From Nocardioides currus (GTDB lineage: Bacteria; Actinomycetota; Actinomycetes; Propionibacteriales; Nocardioidaceae): 64,000 nucleotides of DNA. Position numbers and translations under genes: made by a program. Positions within the stretch are counted from its first letter, which is position 1, and each line of letters starts with the position of its first letter. The stretch covers positions 62,001-126,000 of the forward strand of contig NZ_PYXZ01000004.1 in the NCBI RefSeq assembly GCF_003057875.1, read 5' to 3'. The notes below the pieces were generated by a model. The model was given only the letters and a program-made list of their open reading frames with translations, did no database searches and was not told the origin of the DNA. This document shows positions 19,147-28,560 of the stretch, piece by piece.

Positions 19147-20610
19147 CTAGCGGATGCCTCCCCAGAGCTCGCGGGTCGCTCCGCGCGGGTCCGTCAGTGT
19201 CTCCACCTCGTCCCCGAACCGACGCACCTGCCGGTCGTCGCCGTAGCGCGGCCAGCCGGGGTCGCCGGTCGTCGCGAACGCCACCCACGCCGCGTGCACG
19301 GCGTCGGCCAGCTCTTGGGGTGCATCGGAGCCGGACAGCATCGTCGACGCGGCGAGGGTGTCGAAGACGAACCCGAGCTCCACCGCATGGCACGAGCCGA
19401 GCCGACCGTCGAGGACCGGGGTGACCCAGTCGAACTCGTAGACGTGGGCGCCACCGTGGGCCTCGGCGAGCCGGACGGCGGGGATGCGGAAGAACCAGTC
19501 GCCCATGATGTCGGCCAGGACCAGGCCGGACGTCGCTCCCGGCTGCTGGGTCCGGTAGGCCTCGACCGCACCACCAGGCAGTCGGTAGGCGCCGGCGACG
19601 GCGGCGAGAGACGCCTCCGTGACCAGGTCGACGGTCCCCGGCGGCACCAGGAAGAACCGGTGCTCGTCCCGGTTGCTGCCGACCAGGATCTCCACGTCCG
19701 CGCTCGCGCCGGCGGCGATGGCCTCGATCGGGAGTGCCGGCAGCACCTCGCCGTCGACCACCGGCTCGAAGATCATCGAGTTGAGGGTGATCTCGCCCCA
19801 GCGCACCGGGTCGGGCTGGGAGGTCGCCTGCAGGCTGAGCCTGCGCTGGGCCTCGACCAGCCGCTCGGCCGGCACGGTCGCGAACCCGGATCGGGTGGCG
19901 TCGACCCCGACCTCCTCGGCCATGTGCCCCGCCACCTTCGCGGCCGTGTCGACACGCAGCGCGTGGTGCCCCGCACCGCTCTGCAGGATCGCGCGCCGGA
20001 AGAGCCCGGCCGCCGACGGCATCGCCAGCAGTGCGCCCACGCTCATGCCGCCCGCCGACTCGCCGAACACCGTGACGGCATCCGGGTCGCCGCCGAACGC
20101 CGCGATGTTGTCGCGCACCCAGCGCAGGGCGGCCACCTGGTCGAGGAGCCCGCGGTTGGCCGGCGCGTCGGGCAGGTGCAGGAAGCCCTCGGCCCCGAGC
20201 CGGTAGTTGACCCCGACCAGCACGATCCCGTCGCGAGCGAACGCCGAGCCGTCGTAGGTCTCGATCGAGCTCGAGCCGTTGACGAACGCGCCACCGTGGA
20301 GCCACACCATGACGGGGAGCCCGGTGGTCCCCGGGTCGGGGGTCCAGACGCTCAGGTTGAGGATCTCCTCGCCCGGCACCGTGACGACCGGCAGGAGCGC
20401 GTCGAACGGCGGCGTGTAGCCGGGCGCCGGCGCCGTGGGCCCGTGCTCCAGGGCGTCGCGGACCCCGTCCCACGCCGTGACCGGCGCGGGCTCGGCGAAC
20501 CGCCGCGGCCCGACCGGCGCAGCGGCGTACGGGATGCCGAGGAAGGAGGTGACGCCGTCGCGCGTGCGACCACGCACCTCGCCGGACAGGGTCTTCACGG
20601 TTGCGTGCAC
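19147..20610 (-). CDS. Type-B carboxylesterase/lipase family protein
   Basis: The 487-residue protein has the full carboxylesterase pattern: FLGIPYAAAPVG near the N-terminus, MVWLHGGAFVNGS (oxyanion hole), and DQVAALRWVRDNIAAFGGDP. The nucleophile elbow is VTVFGESAGGMSVGALL, and the C-terminal catalytic His is in SCHAVELGFVFD. Such enzymes hydrolyse short-chain esters or carbamates; p-nitrobenzyl esterase is a relative. There is no signal peptide, so it is probably cytoplasmic. GTG at 20610 gives the usual length. It lies 45 bases beyond the end of the MetE-like gene on the same strand. Confidence 0.9.
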   Translation of the reverse strand: MHATVKTLSGEVRGRTRDGVTSFLGIPYAAAPVGPRRFAEPAPVTAWDGVRDALEHGPTAPAPGYTPPFDALLPVVTVPGEEILNLSVWTPDPGTTGLPVMVWLHGGAFVNGSSSIETYDGSAFARDGIVLVGVNYRLGAEGFLHLPDAPANRGLLDQVAALRWVRDNIAAFGGDPDAVTVFGESAGGMSVGALLAMPSAAGLFRRAILQSGAGHHALRVDTAAKVAGHMAEEVGVDATRSGFATVPAERLVEAQRRLSLQATSQPDPVRWGEITLNSMIFEPVVDGEVLPALPIEAIAAGASADVEILVGSNRDEHRFFLVPPGTVDLVTEASLAAVAGAYRLPGGAVEAYRTQQPGATSGLVLADIMGDWFFRIPAVRLAEAHGGAHVYEFDWVTPVLDGRLGSCHAVELGFVFDTLAASTMLSGSDAPQELADAVHAAWVAFATTGDPGWPRYGDDRQVRRFGDEVETLTDPRGATRELWGGIR

Positions 20611-20654
20611 GACCCGTTCCTATCAGGCGGGTGGGTTCGCCGGTCCCCGCTCGC

Positions 20655-21644
20655 TCAGAGGTGTCCGGCGACGTCTCGGCTCAGCGACAGCGCCTGCCGG
20701 CTCCACTCGGGCGACGCCCCGGCCATCCCGCAGGACGGGGTGACGACGAGCCGCTCCCCCACGACCGCGGGGTCGAGGCCGAGCATGTCGAGCCAGCGCA
20801 GCACGCGCTCGATGAGCACCGCGTCGGTCGGGACGCTCGCCGGATCGGTCGAGGGCACGACGCCGAGCGCGACGACGAGGCCGCCGTCGAGGGCCTGGGC
20901 GAGGGCGTCGAGGTCACCCGCGCCCAGCACGGAGTGGTCGACCGACAGCCCACGGGCACCCGCCCCGGCAACGAGGCCCCACGGGACCCCGGGCGCGCAG
21001 GAGTGGACCCACGGCTCGGCGCCGGCGTCGGCGATCGCCCCGAGCACCTCCTCGAGCGCGGCCGAGGCCTCGGGCGGGTGGACGGTGCGGTGCCGGCCGA
21101 AGCCGGAGGCGGTGGGTACGGCGCCCGCCAGCACCATCGGCAGCATCGGCTCGTCGACCTGGACGACGAGACGCCGGGCACCGGGTAGACGGCGGCGCAG
21201 GTCGGCGACGTGGCCCCGCAGGCCCTCGGCGAGGGCCTGGGCGAGCTCGCGGCGAGCGCCGTGGTCGGCGAGCACCCTGTCGCCGCGCGGCTTCTCGACC
21301 GTGGCGGCCAGGGTCCACGGCCCGGCGACCTGTGCCTTGAACGCGCCGGCGTACCCCTGGGCCTGCTCCTCGACCTGGTCGAGGTCCTGGGCGAGCAGCG
21401 AACGCGCTCGCCGGTGGTCGACCCCGGACGCGTCGGTCAGCCGCCAGCCGGCCGGTTGGAGGTCGACACCGAGCCCGTCGACGACCGCCAGCGCGCGACC
21501 GGTCATGTTCGCGATCGCGCCGCGACCGGGGAGCTCGGGCACGAACGCCAGGTGGGGCAGCTCCCCGAGGGTGACGCGGACCGCCTCGGCGTAGTCACGG
21601 TCGTCGTCTCCGGGCATCGACCCGATGCCGGTGGCCAGCGTCAT
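20655..21644 (-). CDS. MetE-like methionine synthase family protein (C-terminal-domain type)
   Basis: This 329-residue protein resembles the catalytic C-terminal half of cobalamin-independent methionine synthase. Examples are [17 protein letters not shown], the zinc-ligand segment WVHSCAPG (His, Cys) and a later Cys in [10 protein letters not shown]. Full MetE is about 750 residues, so this is the short single-domain version common in actinobacteria, whose methyl donor is not established. ATG at 21644 overlaps the mnmA stop (ATGA), so it is cotranscribed with mnmA and the cysteine desulfurase gene. It may act in methyl or sulfur metabolism. Confidence 0.8.
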   Translation of the reverse strand: MTLATGIGSMPGDDDRDYAEAVRVTLGELPHLAFVPELPGRGAIANMTGRALAVVDGLGVDLQPAGWRLTDASGVDHRRARSLLAQDLDQVEEQAQGYAGAFKAQVAGPWTLAATVEKPRGDRVLADHGARRELAQALAEGLRGHVADLRRRLPGARRLVVQVDEPMLPMVLAGAVPTASGFGRHRTVHPPEASAALEEVLGAIADAGAEPWVHSCAPGVPWGLVAGAGARGLSVDHSVLGAGDLDALAQALDGGLVVALGVVPSTDPASVPTDAVLIERVLRWLDMLGLDPAVVGERLVVTPSCGMAGASPEWSRQALSLSRDVAGHL

Positions 21645-22765
21645 GCGGTGGCCTGCGCCAGCGCCGGGCTGCGGTCGGTGGCGCTGATCGTGGCGGAGCC
21701 GACGACGCGGGAGCCGTCGTAGACCACCGCCGCCTGGCCGGGGGCGATGCCCTCGGCCGGGTCGAGGAGCTCGATCTCGACGTGGTCGCCCTCGACGCGC
21801 ACGACGGCGCGGTGCTCGCCGCCGTGGGCGCGGAGCTGGACGGTGACTCCCGCGCCGTCGAGGAGCTCGGGCACGGTCCCGCACCAGCGCGGCCGGATGC
21901 CGGTGATGCGGTCGATGCGGAGCCCGTCGCGCGGACCGACGGTGACGGTCCCGGAGACCGGCTCGATGTCGAGCACGAACCGCGGCTTGCCGTCGGCGGC
22001 CGGCATGCCCAGGCGCAGACCGCGGCGCTGCCCGATGGTGAACCCGACGGTGCCGTCGTGCTGGCCGAGGACCTGCCCGCTGGCCGCGTCCACGATGTCG
22101 CCGGAGGTGTTGGGGTTGCGGTCGCCGAGCTTCTCCTTGAGCCAGCCGGCGTTGTCGCCGTCGGCGACGAAGCAGATGTCGTGGGAGTCGGGCTTGTCGG
22201 CGACGAGGAGGCCGCGCTCGGCGGCCTCGAGACGCACGACCGGCTTGGTCGTGTCGCCGAGCGGGAAGAGCGAGTGGGCGAGCTGGTCCTGGGTGAGGAC
22301 GCCGAGGACGTAGGACTGGTCCTTGCCCATGTCGATCGCGCGGTGCATCTCGATCAGGCCGTCGTCACCGGTGCGCAGCTGGGCGTAGTGACCGGTCGCG
22401 ACCGCGTCGAAGCCGAGCGCGAGCCCGCGGTCGAGGACGGCTGCGAACTTGATCTTCTCGTTGCAGCGCAGGCAGGGGTTGGGGGTGCGCCCGGCGGCGT
22501 ACTCGTCCATGAAGTCCTCGACGACGTCCTCGTGGAAGCGGTCGGAGAGGTCCCAGACGTAGAACGGGATCCCGATGATGTCGGCGGCCCGGCGGGCGTC
22601 GTTGCTGTCCTCGATGGTGCAGCAGCCGCGCGCCCCGGTGCGGTAGGACTTCGGGTTGCGGCTCAGGGCGAGGTGGATGCCGGTGACGTCGTGGCCCGCC
22701 TCCGCCGCGCGGGCCGCGGCGACGGCGGAGTCGACCCCGCCGGACATGGCCGCGAGGACCTTCAT
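21641..22765 (-). CDS. mnmA: tRNA-specific 2-thiouridylase
   Basis: The 374-residue protein has the PP-loop [12 protein letters not shown] at residues 7-18, the catalytic first cysteine in [30 protein letters not shown] and the second cysteine in DSHDICFV. Together these define MnmA, which puts sulfur on uridine-34 of Lys, Glu and Gln tRNAs. ATG at 22765 overlaps the stop of the cysteine desulfurase gene upstream (ATGA), which supplies the sulfur. Length is normal. The long open frame continuing upstream is not coding. Confidence 0.97.
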   Translation of the reverse strand: MKVLAAMSGGVDSAVAAARAAEAGHDVTGIHLALSRNPKSYRTGARGCCTIEDSNDARRAADIIGIPFYVWDLSDRFHEDVVEDFMDEYAAGRTPNPCLRCNEKIKFAAVLDRGLALGFDAVATGHYAQLRTGDDGLIEMHRAIDMGKDQSYVLGVLTQDQLAHSLFPLGDTTKPVVRLEAAERGLLVADKPDSHDICFVADGDNAGWLKEKLGDRNPNTSGDIVDAASGQVLGQHDGTVGFTIGQRRGLRLGMPAADGKPRFVLDIEPVSGTVTVGPRDGLRIDRITGIRPRWCGTVPELLDGAGVTVQLRAHGGEHRAVVRVEGDHVEIELLDPAEGIAPGQAAVVYDGSRVVGSATISATDRSPALAQATA

Positions 22766-23961
22766 CGCAGCCCCGACTTGGCCGTCCTGGCGCGCTCGAC
22801 CACCGGTCCGATCGCCTCGACGAGGGCGTCGACGTCCGCCTGGGTGGAGCTGTGGCCCAGGGAGAATCGCAGGGAGTGGCGGGCCTGGTCGTCGTCGCAG
22901 CCCATGGCGAGCAGCACGTGGGACGCCTGGGGCACACCAGCGCTGCAGGCGGACCCGGTGGAGCACTCGATCCCGCGGGCGTCGAGGAGCATGAGCAGCG
23001 AGTCGCCCTCGCAGCCGGGGAAGCCGAGGTGGGCGTTGCCGGGCAGGCGGTGCTCGGGGTCGCCGTGGAGGTGCGCGTCGGGGACCACCTCGATCACGCG
23101 GCGCACGAGGTCGTCGCGCAGGGCGGTGAGCCGGGTGGCGTGCTCGTCCTGGCCCTTGACGGACGCCTCGATGGCGGCCGCGAGCCCGGCGATGGCCGGC
23201 GGGTCGAGGGTGCCGCTGCGGATGTCGCGCTCCTGCCCGCCGCCGTGCACCAGCGCGGAGACCCGGAGGTCGCGTCGGACGATGAGCGCCCCGACGCCGT
23301 ACGGGCCGCCCACCTTGTGCCCGGCGAGGCTGAGCGCGTCGACACCCGAGGCCGCGAAGTCGACCGGGAGGGCGCCGATGGCCTGCACCGCGTCGGTGTG
23401 GACCGGGATGCCGTGCTCGCCCGCGAGCGTGACGATGTCGGCGATCGGCTGGATGGTGCCGACCTCGTTGTTGGCCCACATCACCGAGATGAGCGCGACG
23501 CCCTCGGGGTCGCGCTCGACCGACTCCCGCAGGGCAGCGAGGTCCAGCCGGCCGCGGTCGTCGACCGGGATCAGCTCGACCTCGGCGCCCTCGGCGTCGG
23601 CGAGCCAGACGAGCGGGTCGAGGACGGCGTGGTGCTCGATCGCGCTCGCGAGGATGCGCACGCGGCGCGCGTCCTCGGCGCGTCGGGCCCAGTAGATGCC
23701 CTTCAGCGCGAGGTTGTCGGACTCGGTGCCGCCGGAGGTGAACACGATGTCGCCGGGGCGGCAGCCGAGCGAGCGGGCGATGGTCTCGCGGGCCTCCTCG
23801 ACGACCCGACGGGCGCCGCGGCCGGACGCGTGCAGCGAGTTGGCGTTGCCGACCTCGGCCAGTCGCGCGGTCATCGCCTCGATCGCCACCGGCAGCATCG
23901 GCGTCGTCGAGGCGTGGTCGAGGTAGACGGTGCGCTCGGCGTGCCCGGGGTTCGTGGTCAT
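22762..23961 (-). CDS. Cysteine desulfurase (IscS/NifS family)
   Basis: This 399-residue aminotransferase-V protein starts [13 protein letters not shown] and binds PLP through Lys in [16 protein letters not shown]. The sulfur-accepting cysteine lies in [13 protein letters not shown]. It removes sulfur from cysteine as a protein persulfide. Its end overlaps mnmA, so its main client here is probably tRNA thiolation by MnmA; Fe-S cluster supply is also possible. ATG at 23961 gives normal length. It is divergent from the lipoprotein peptidase gene at 24050 with 88 bases between. Confidence 0.95.
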   Translation of the reverse strand: MTTNPGHAERTVYLDHASTTPMLPVAIEAMTARLAEVGNANSLHASGRGARRVVEEARETIARSLGCRPGDIVFTSGGTESDNLALKGIYWARRAEDARRVRILASAIEHHAVLDPLVWLADAEGAEVELIPVDDRGRLDLAALRESVERDPEGVALISVMWANNEVGTIQPIADIVTLAGEHGIPVHTDAVQAIGALPVDFAASGVDALSLAGHKVGGPYGVGALIVRRDLRVSALVHGGGQERDIRSGTLDPPAIAGLAAAIEASVKGQDEHATRLTALRDDLVRRVIEVVPDAHLHGDPEHRLPGNAHLGFPGCEGDSLLMLLDARGIECSTGSACSAGVPQASHVLLAMGCDDDQARHSLRFSLGHSSTQADVDALVEAIGPVVERARTAKSGLR

Positions 23962-24049
23962 GACCGACCAAGCCTATCCGGGTGGTGCGCGCGGGCCTTC
24001 TTTGCCCAACTCCCCGCGGGACGGCGAGGCCGTCCCTAGGATCGGCGCC

Positions 24050-25297
24050 ATGCGGGCGGGGGCGGGTACGACGGTCGGTGCTGCCCTGGCGGTGGTCCTC
24101 CTCTGCGGCGCGTGCAGCTCCCCCGGCGACGACCTGCCCGCGGTCCCGGCCGCCGGCGAGACCATGGGCGAGGCCGAGCTGGCCGACGCTGCCGTCGACC
24201 TCGTCGAGGAGCGGGACGCGGCCCTCGCCGGCGGTGACCGCGAGGCCTTCATGGCGACCGTGGACGACGACGAGCTGGGTTTCACGGCCACGCAGCAGCG
24301 GTGGTTCGACAACCTGGCGGCCATGCCCGTGACTGACCTCGCACTCGCGCCCGCTGGTGACCCGGAGGCCAGGACCGACGGCGACGTGGAGCTGCCGGTG
24401 GACTTCACGATGCGCCTCGACGGCTTCGAGCGGCGCAGCGTCACCCAACGCCTGACCTACACCGTGCGCCAGGGCGACGACGGCGGCGCGGTGCTCGTCG
24501 CCGACCGCGACGCCGACCGCGACAAGAAGGCGGGCTGGCTGCCCGACCCGTGGGACGTCACCGCCGTCGAGGTGCGGGAGAGCGGCTCGATCCTCGCCCT
24601 CTTCGACGAGGAGACCTCGCCGTACGCCGATGCCGTGATGGAGGACCTCGAGGCCTCGCAGCGCACCGTGCTGGCCGCAGTGCCCGGCTGGTCGGGACAG
24701 CTCGTGGCCTACGACATCTCCGACCTGACCGCGCTCGAGGAGCGCACCCCGATGGAGCTCTGGGAGACGGGCGGCGTGGCCTACCCGGTGCCGGTCCGCG
24801 AAAGCTCGTCGAAGGTCGCGGCCTACCGCTTCATCGTCAACCCCGAGGTCGTCCACAACGGGCTCCAGCGTGACTCGCTGCTGCGCCACGAGCTCACGCA
24901 CGTCGCTCTGGCCGAGCGGGACGACGCGAGCCCGCGCTGGCTCGTGGAGGGCGCCGCGGAGTATGTCTCCCGCTCGGAGCAGACCGTCGAGGAGCAGCGG
25001 GCGCTGGCGGCCTACATCGCGCGATACGTCGGCATCACCGACCCGGTACTGGTCGACGACCCGGCCGCGTTCTACTCCTCCCCCGACGTCAACTACGAGA
25101 TGGCCGCGATCGCGTGCAGCTTCCTCGCCGACACCCGCGGCCCGGAGGTCCTGTGGGCGCTGATGGACGACTTCACCGCCGACCGGTCGCAGCCCGGCGC
25201 ACTGTCCAGCGCCCGCGTCGACGAGGTCGTACGCCGCGAGGTCGGCCTCGACACCGACCAGCTGGCGCAGCTGGCCCTCGCCTGGGCGCTCGGCTGA
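24050..25297 (+). CDS. Lipoprotein with HExxH peptidase motif (peptidase MA-like)
   Basis: This 415-residue protein has a lipoprotein signal ([14 protein letters not shown], Cys near residue 22). A domain with charged helices follows (about residues 45-180), then a C-terminal gluzincin-like domain with [10 protein letters not shown]. That segment holds the two zinc-binding His and the catalytic Glu, and the downstream [11 protein letters not shown] supplies the third ligand Glu. This is the minimal arrangement of MA-clan peptidases held on the outer membrane face. Natural substrate is unknown. ATG at 24050 is chosen because the lipobox follows at the right distance; the longer open frame overlaps the divergent gene. 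Confidence 0.82.
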   Translation: MRAGAGTTVGAALAVVLLCGACSSPGDDLPAVPAAGETMGEAELADAAVDLVEERDAALAGGDREAFMATVDDDELGFTATQQRWFDNLAAMPVTDLALAPAGDPEARTDGDVELPVDFTMRLDGFERRSVTQRLTYTVRQGDDGGAVLVADRDADRDKKAGWLPDPWDVTAVEVRESGSILALFDEETSPYADAVMEDLEASQRTVLAAVPGWSGQLVAYDISDLTALEERTPMELWETGGVAYPVPVRESSSKVAAYRFIVNPEVVHNGLQRDSLLRHELTHVALAERDDASPRWLVEGAAEYVSRSEQTVEEQRALAAYIARYVGITDPVLVDDPAAFYSSPDVNYEMAAIACSFLADTRGPEVLWALMDDFTADRSQPGALSSARVDEVVRREVGLDTDQLAQLALAWALG

Positions 25298-25298
25298 C

Positions 25299-25943
25299 CT
25301 ATCCCGCGGCCAGGACGCCGTCGAGCCACGGATGGTCGGGGTGCGTCTTGCGTACGGCGCCGCGCAGCCACTCCCGGGCAGCGTCGTCCAGCAGCGGCCA
25401 GGCGGTGGCCAGGTCGGCGTCGTCCTTGGGCCGGTCGAGGCGCGCCTTGTGGTGCAGCACCACCTCGGGTCGCATGTAGCGGACGCCGTCGCCCGCCACC
25501 CATGTGACGTCCTCGAGCGGGACCACGTGCTCCTCGTCGCGGCGGCTGACCCACAGTCCGTCGCGGTCCTCGGCGAGGATGCAGTCGAGGAACCACGGCG
25601 CACCGGCGTGGTCGCGCAGCCACAGCTGGCCCGCTTCGGGGTGCAGCTCGGGCCAGTCGTCGTTGAGCGGGCGGATCATCCCGCTCCCCGCACCCCAGAG
25701 GTGGTGCCGGTCCCCCACCATCTCCTGGAACAGCGCGAGGTCGCGGCGCCAGATCACCAGGTCGATGTCGTCGTGGCGACGCGGGACGTGCGTGAACGCC
25801 TCGATCGCCCAGCCGCCCACGACCCACCACTCGCCGGGGTAGTCGGCCATGAAGGCCTTCGCGCCCGCCGGGTCGAGGGCGTCCCACTCGCCCCACAGCC
25901 GGTGGAACGCGATGTCGTCCGGGTCCTCGGGGGTCTGCGTCAC
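25299..25943 (-). CDS. Nucleotidyltransferase-fold protein, LinA/ANT(2'')-like
   Basis: This 214-residue protein has the nucleotidyltransferase signature [11 protein letters not shown], then [15 protein letters not shown], where the two Asp of DID bind magnesium. [17 protein letters not shown] near the C-terminus is also typical of the family. The pattern is that of the lincosamide/aminoglycoside 2''-nucleotidyltransferase superfamily, whose members include resistance enzymes and many uncharacterised housekeeping proteins. GTG at 25943 is the only sensible start. It is convergent with the HExxH lipoprotein with 1 base between stop codons. Drug resistance should not be assumed. Confidence 0.8.
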   Translation of the reverse strand: MTQTPEDPDDIAFHRLWGEWDALDPAGAKAFMADYPGEWWVVGGWAIEAFTHVPRRHDDIDLVIWRRDLALFQEMVGDRHHLWGAGSGMIRPLNDDWPELHPEAGQLWLRDHAGAPWFLDCILAEDRDGLWVSRRDEEHVVPLEDVTWVAGDGVRYMRPEVVLHHKARLDRPKDDADLATAWPLLDDAAREWLRGAVRKTHPDHPWLDGVLAAG

Positions 25944-25997
25944 CCCGCGAACCTATCCGTGCGACGGCGCACGGGTCGACGTGCTCGGGTCGGCGCC

Positions 25998-26717
25998 TCA
26001 GCCGAGGTGTGGATCGAAGCGATACCCGTGTCCCCGCACGGTCGTGATCCGACTCGAGGCGTCGAGGGACCGCAGGGTCAGGCGGACTCGCTGGATCATG
26101 CGCGTCAACCTCGCCCTGTCGGGGTCGTCGCCCTGCCAGACGCTGGCCAGCAGGTAGTCGGCGCTCAGGACGTGATGGGGGTTGGCGGCGAACAGGCCGA
26201 GGATCGCCGCCTCCTTCGTCCCGACCACGACAGCGGTGCCGGCGTGCGTGACGCGCCGCGTGCTCGGGTCGACCTCCAGCCCGGAGGCTCGGGGCTCGAC
26301 TCCTGGCTCGACTCCTGGCTCGACTCCTGGCTCGGGTCGTTGCTCGGCCCGCGGGTGACAACGGCGCAGGACTGCCCTGACCCGTGCGTCCAGCTCGTCG
26401 CCGCTCACGGCGGCGGGGACGACGTCGTCCGCTCCGGCGTCCAGCGCCGCGACGTACGCAACCTCGTGGGAGCTGGCACTGATGCCCAGGACGCCGCCGG
26501 CGAACCCCCGCGTGCGCAGCCGGTGCGCGGTGTCGATGAGGTCTCGGACCGAGATCCTCGCCTTCAGGACGACGACGTCGGGAGCCGAGCCACGCGCGAA
26601 CTCGAGCTCGCCGGCACTCGACACCTCGGCGACCCGGAGGCCCTGACGTAGGAGAGCCCGGACCAACCGGGATCCCTGCCGCTGGGAAGCACCCAGGACG
26701 ACCAGCCGTTCACGCAC
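25998..26717 (-). CDS. OmpR-like winged-helix regulator with a degenerate receiver domain
   Basis: The 239-residue protein has a receiver-like fold (residues 1-118), a short EPGV-repeat linker (about residues 126-142) and a C-terminal winged helix of the OmpR/PhoB type (GTKEAAILGLFAANPHHVLS, then TTVRGHGYRFDP). The receiver lacks the phosphorylation apparatus. The position of the acceptor Asp is Lys52 in PDVVVLKAR, the N-terminal acidic pair is replaced by VVLGAS, and the conserved Lys near residue 105 is missing. It should act without phosphorylation, or sense something else. No histidine kinase is adjacent. GTG start at 26717. Confidence 0.82.
   Translation of the reverse strand: MRERLVVLGASQRQGSRLVRALLRQGLRVAEVSSAGELEFARGSAPDVVVLKARISVRDLIDTAHRLRTRGFAGGVLGISASSHEVAYVAALDAGADDVVPAAVSGDELDARVRAVLRRCHPRAEQRPEPGVEPGVEPGVEPRASGLEVDPSTRRVTHAGTAVVVGTKEAAILGLFAANPHHVLSADYLLASVWQGDDPDRARLTRMIQRVRLTLRSLDASSRITTVRGHGYRFDPHLG
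26293..26334. repeat. 12-bp tandem repeat, 3.5 copies
   Basis: GGCTCGACTCCT is repeated three and a half times inside the regulator gene. On the coding strand each copy encodes EPGV-type residues in the linker between receiver and DNA-binding domains. Copy-number change would alter linker length in frame. Confidence 0.9.
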
Positions 26718-26829
26718 GTCCCCAACCTAGGAACGCAACATCCACCCGGCGACCACGCGACACCCTCGGTAGAACCACGCCTCATCCGTCGTTCCAGGTC
26801 GTCCATGCCGTCCGGGTCACGCGCGGGGC

Positions 26830-27110
26830 TCAGAACCGAAAGGGGAACGCCGGCCCGGGAGGGTCCTCCCCCACGCGGCCGTCGACTGCTTCGCGGAGGA
26901 GGTCGGCCTGACCCGTGTGGCGGGCGTACTCCTCGATCATGTCGACCACCAGCCGTCTCACGGCGACAGGCCGGGTCCGGGCGCCGGGACGGTACGTCGC
27001 CGCAGGTCCGCCTCCTCCGTGAGCACTGTCCGCAGGACCGCGTCACTGCGGGCTGTCGCGTCGTGCCACAGCTCGTGGAGCAGGGCCGCGGGCGACCAGG
27101 GCTCGGGCAG
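26830..27110 (-). pseudogene. DinB/DUF664 family remnant, 5'-truncated and frameshifted
   Basis: Two overlapping frames together encode the C-terminal half of a DUF664 (DinB-like, mycothiol-transferase-related) protein. The first part, from 27110 to a stop at 26958, contains [20 protein letters not shown]. The second part continues with [20 protein letters not shown] and runs to the stop at 26830; [17 protein letters not shown] is the hallmark of this family. A one-base shift near 26960 separates the two. The N-terminal half is missing and is replaced by the ankyrin gene, whose frame overlaps the join. The gene is dead. Confidence 0.8.
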
Positions 27111-27528
27111 CTTTCCAGCAGCCGAAAGCCGTGGCGTCGCCCAGGGGGGTCCCGCCGGCGATGACGCCGCCACCGGGATTGAGGTCGGCGCCGAGGTCGA
27201 TGGGCGCATGAAGTGCGTCGAGGTCGTCCAAGCTGGCGGCCCAGTGCAAGGGCGTCTCCTGGTGCGGACCGTGGAACCGTGCGTTGACGTCTGCTCCAGC
27301 CGCGACCAGCACGCGGATCGTCTCCGCGACGTTCGGGAAGAACCCGGGCCAGTCCGTGGCGACATGAAGCAGCGTCCGGTTCATGCCGTCGGGGTCGTCG
27401 TCGCCGAGGCGTGCGGTCGCAAGGCGGGGGTTGGCGTCGAGGAGCTGCTGGAGGTCTGCGACCCTGCCGGCATGAACAGCTCGGACCGCTTCGATTGCCA
27501 CCGGGTCGAGCGTGCTGATGGTCACCAT
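27043..27528 (-). pseudogene. Ankyrin-repeat protein, 3'-truncated by a deletion fusion
   Basis: The first about 125 residues look normal for a small ankyrin protein: LQQLLDANPRLATARLGDDD, NRTLLHVATDWPGF, VLVAAGADVNARF and ETPLHWAASLDDLDAL. The segment TPLGDATAFGCWKAARALV begins a further repeat. Then, at about position 27110, the sequence switches into DinB-type DNA read in a different frame and stops after a nonsense tail (ARGPAPRAVARRDSPQ). The ATG at 27528 has a good ribosome site (gggagg). A shortened protein could still be made, but it lacks its last repeats. Small ankyrin proteins like this are often immunity-type or of unknown function. Confidence 0.75.
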
Positions 27529-27590
27529 GTCAACCTCCCTGTCCCGAACGCTAGCCGCTGGGCTGACCGCCTCGCCCGACGAGTCGTGCG

Positions 27591-27785
27591 TCAGAAAAGG
27601 TCGTCGCGACCCAGGCCGACGACCGGGAAGATCTCGACACAGGGGGCGCTGCCAGACGTGTCGCGGGCCGCGGAGCGCAGCAGCCCTTGTCCGCCTTCTG
27701 AACGCCCCATCCTGACTGCGATCGGCCGGGCATCCGGCGCTGCCGGTGCAACGTCTGGATCTGCCGATGAGCGGGCTCGAGACAT
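27591..27785 (-). CDS. Hypothetical 64-residue protein or gene fragment
   Basis: A short frame of 64 codons starts at an ATG overlapping the stop region of the next gene upstream and ends RDTSGSAPCVEIFPVVGLGRDDLF (read in two parts: RDTSGSAPCVEIF and PVVGLGRDDLF). The hydrophobic end resembles a real protein terminus, but no family was recognised. It lies in a stretch full of broken genes, so it may be a fragment. Very uncertain. Confidence 0.25.
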   Translation of the reverse strand: MSRARSSADPDVAPAAPDARPIAVRMGRSEGGQGLLRSAARDTSGSAPCVEIFPVVGLGRDDLF

Positions 27786-28141
27786 CACGAGGATTGCAGC
27801 GTGATCCCCTCGCACGCCAGGACTGCGCCGGAATCGGGGTCGAGGTAGATGAACCATCGTTCGGCAGGCATGTTCTCCAACGACGCAGTCAGCACTTCGG
27901 GTAGCGCCGACGCGCGAAGGGCAGCCACGGCTTGAGCGTGCCCGAACACTGTGATCTTCGGGTCGTCCCAACCATCGTTGTCGTTGACAGACAGCTCCGC
28001 AGCAAGAGTCTGGGGATTTTCGCGCTGCCAGCCCTCATAGATTCGAATCCCGCGCCTGAGTGCATCCGCCACACGTTGCGACGCGGGGTCGCTGTGCATC
28101 ATCACGGCGTTCAGGAGCAGCTCACGGTCCACCACCAACAC
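27785..28141 (-). CDS. Hypothetical protein, about 118 residues
   Basis: The frame encodes a plausible small acidic protein. Distinct segments are ELLLNAVMMHSDPASQRVAD, RRGIRIYEGWQRENPQTLAA, NDNDGWDDPKITVFGHAQAV and AERWFIYLDPDSGAVLACEG. Local base composition is less GC-rich and third-codon bias weaker than in the flanking core genes. Several starts are possible: GTG at 28141, 28135 or 28132 and TTG at 28138. None has a clear ribosome site. No family was recognised. It sits between gene remnants and may itself be intact. Confidence 0.5.
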   Translation of the reverse strand: MLVVDRELLLNAVMMHSDPASQRVADALRRGIRIYEGWQRENPQTLAAELSVNDNDGWDDPKITVFGHAQAVAALRASALPEVLTASLENMPAERWFIYLDPDSGAVLACEGITLQSS

Positions 28142-28345
28142 ACTAGAAGAGATCCGCTCACGCCGCGATCCGCGCGCCTGGAACAGCGTCAGACCGCTAC
28201 CTGTCGGACAGGCGCGTGGCTCTGGAGCTGGCGATGAGCGGGGCGGCAACCACCTGCCCTTCGTCTAGCAGAAGCTCGGCCCAACAACTCCTCCGGCACA
28301 GTCTGCGCGACGCGCGTCACCTCGACGCTATGTCAGGATGCGAAC

Positions 28346-28560
28346 GTGAGTGTGAAGGAAGACTTGCGGACTGCGACGAGGGACGTCCTTGGTCCCACTG
28401 CTCGCTCTCAGGGCTTCAGGGGGACATCTGCCACGGCGTCGCACGACGCCCTCGGGTGATTGGGCGATCGTCAACCTCCAGTCCTCGACGTCCAGCAGTG
28501 CGAGTTCCGTGCGATGTGTCCTCAACACCTCGGTCGCTCCCGAACCGTGGCCCGTTCATC
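28346..28560 (+). pseudogene. DUF4304 family remnant, frameshifted and 3'-truncated
   Basis: A GTG-started frame gives VSVKEDLRTATRDVLGPTAR followed by SQGFRG, the usual N-terminus of DUF4304 proteins, and then stops at 28459. The continuation is in another frame: PSGDWAIVNLQSSTSSSASS, then VRCVLNTSVAPEPW, matching the next part of the same domain. The frame is therefore broken between about 28425 and 28455. The domain is also cut off where it meets the end of the DUF4375 gene on the other strand. Family call by eye. Confidence 0.65.

Noticed and set aside
25299..25943. Aminoglycoside or lincosamide resistance gene
   Set aside because: The fold matches, but the family is broad and no specific resistance-enzyme signature could be assigned. 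The same applies to 31027-31755.
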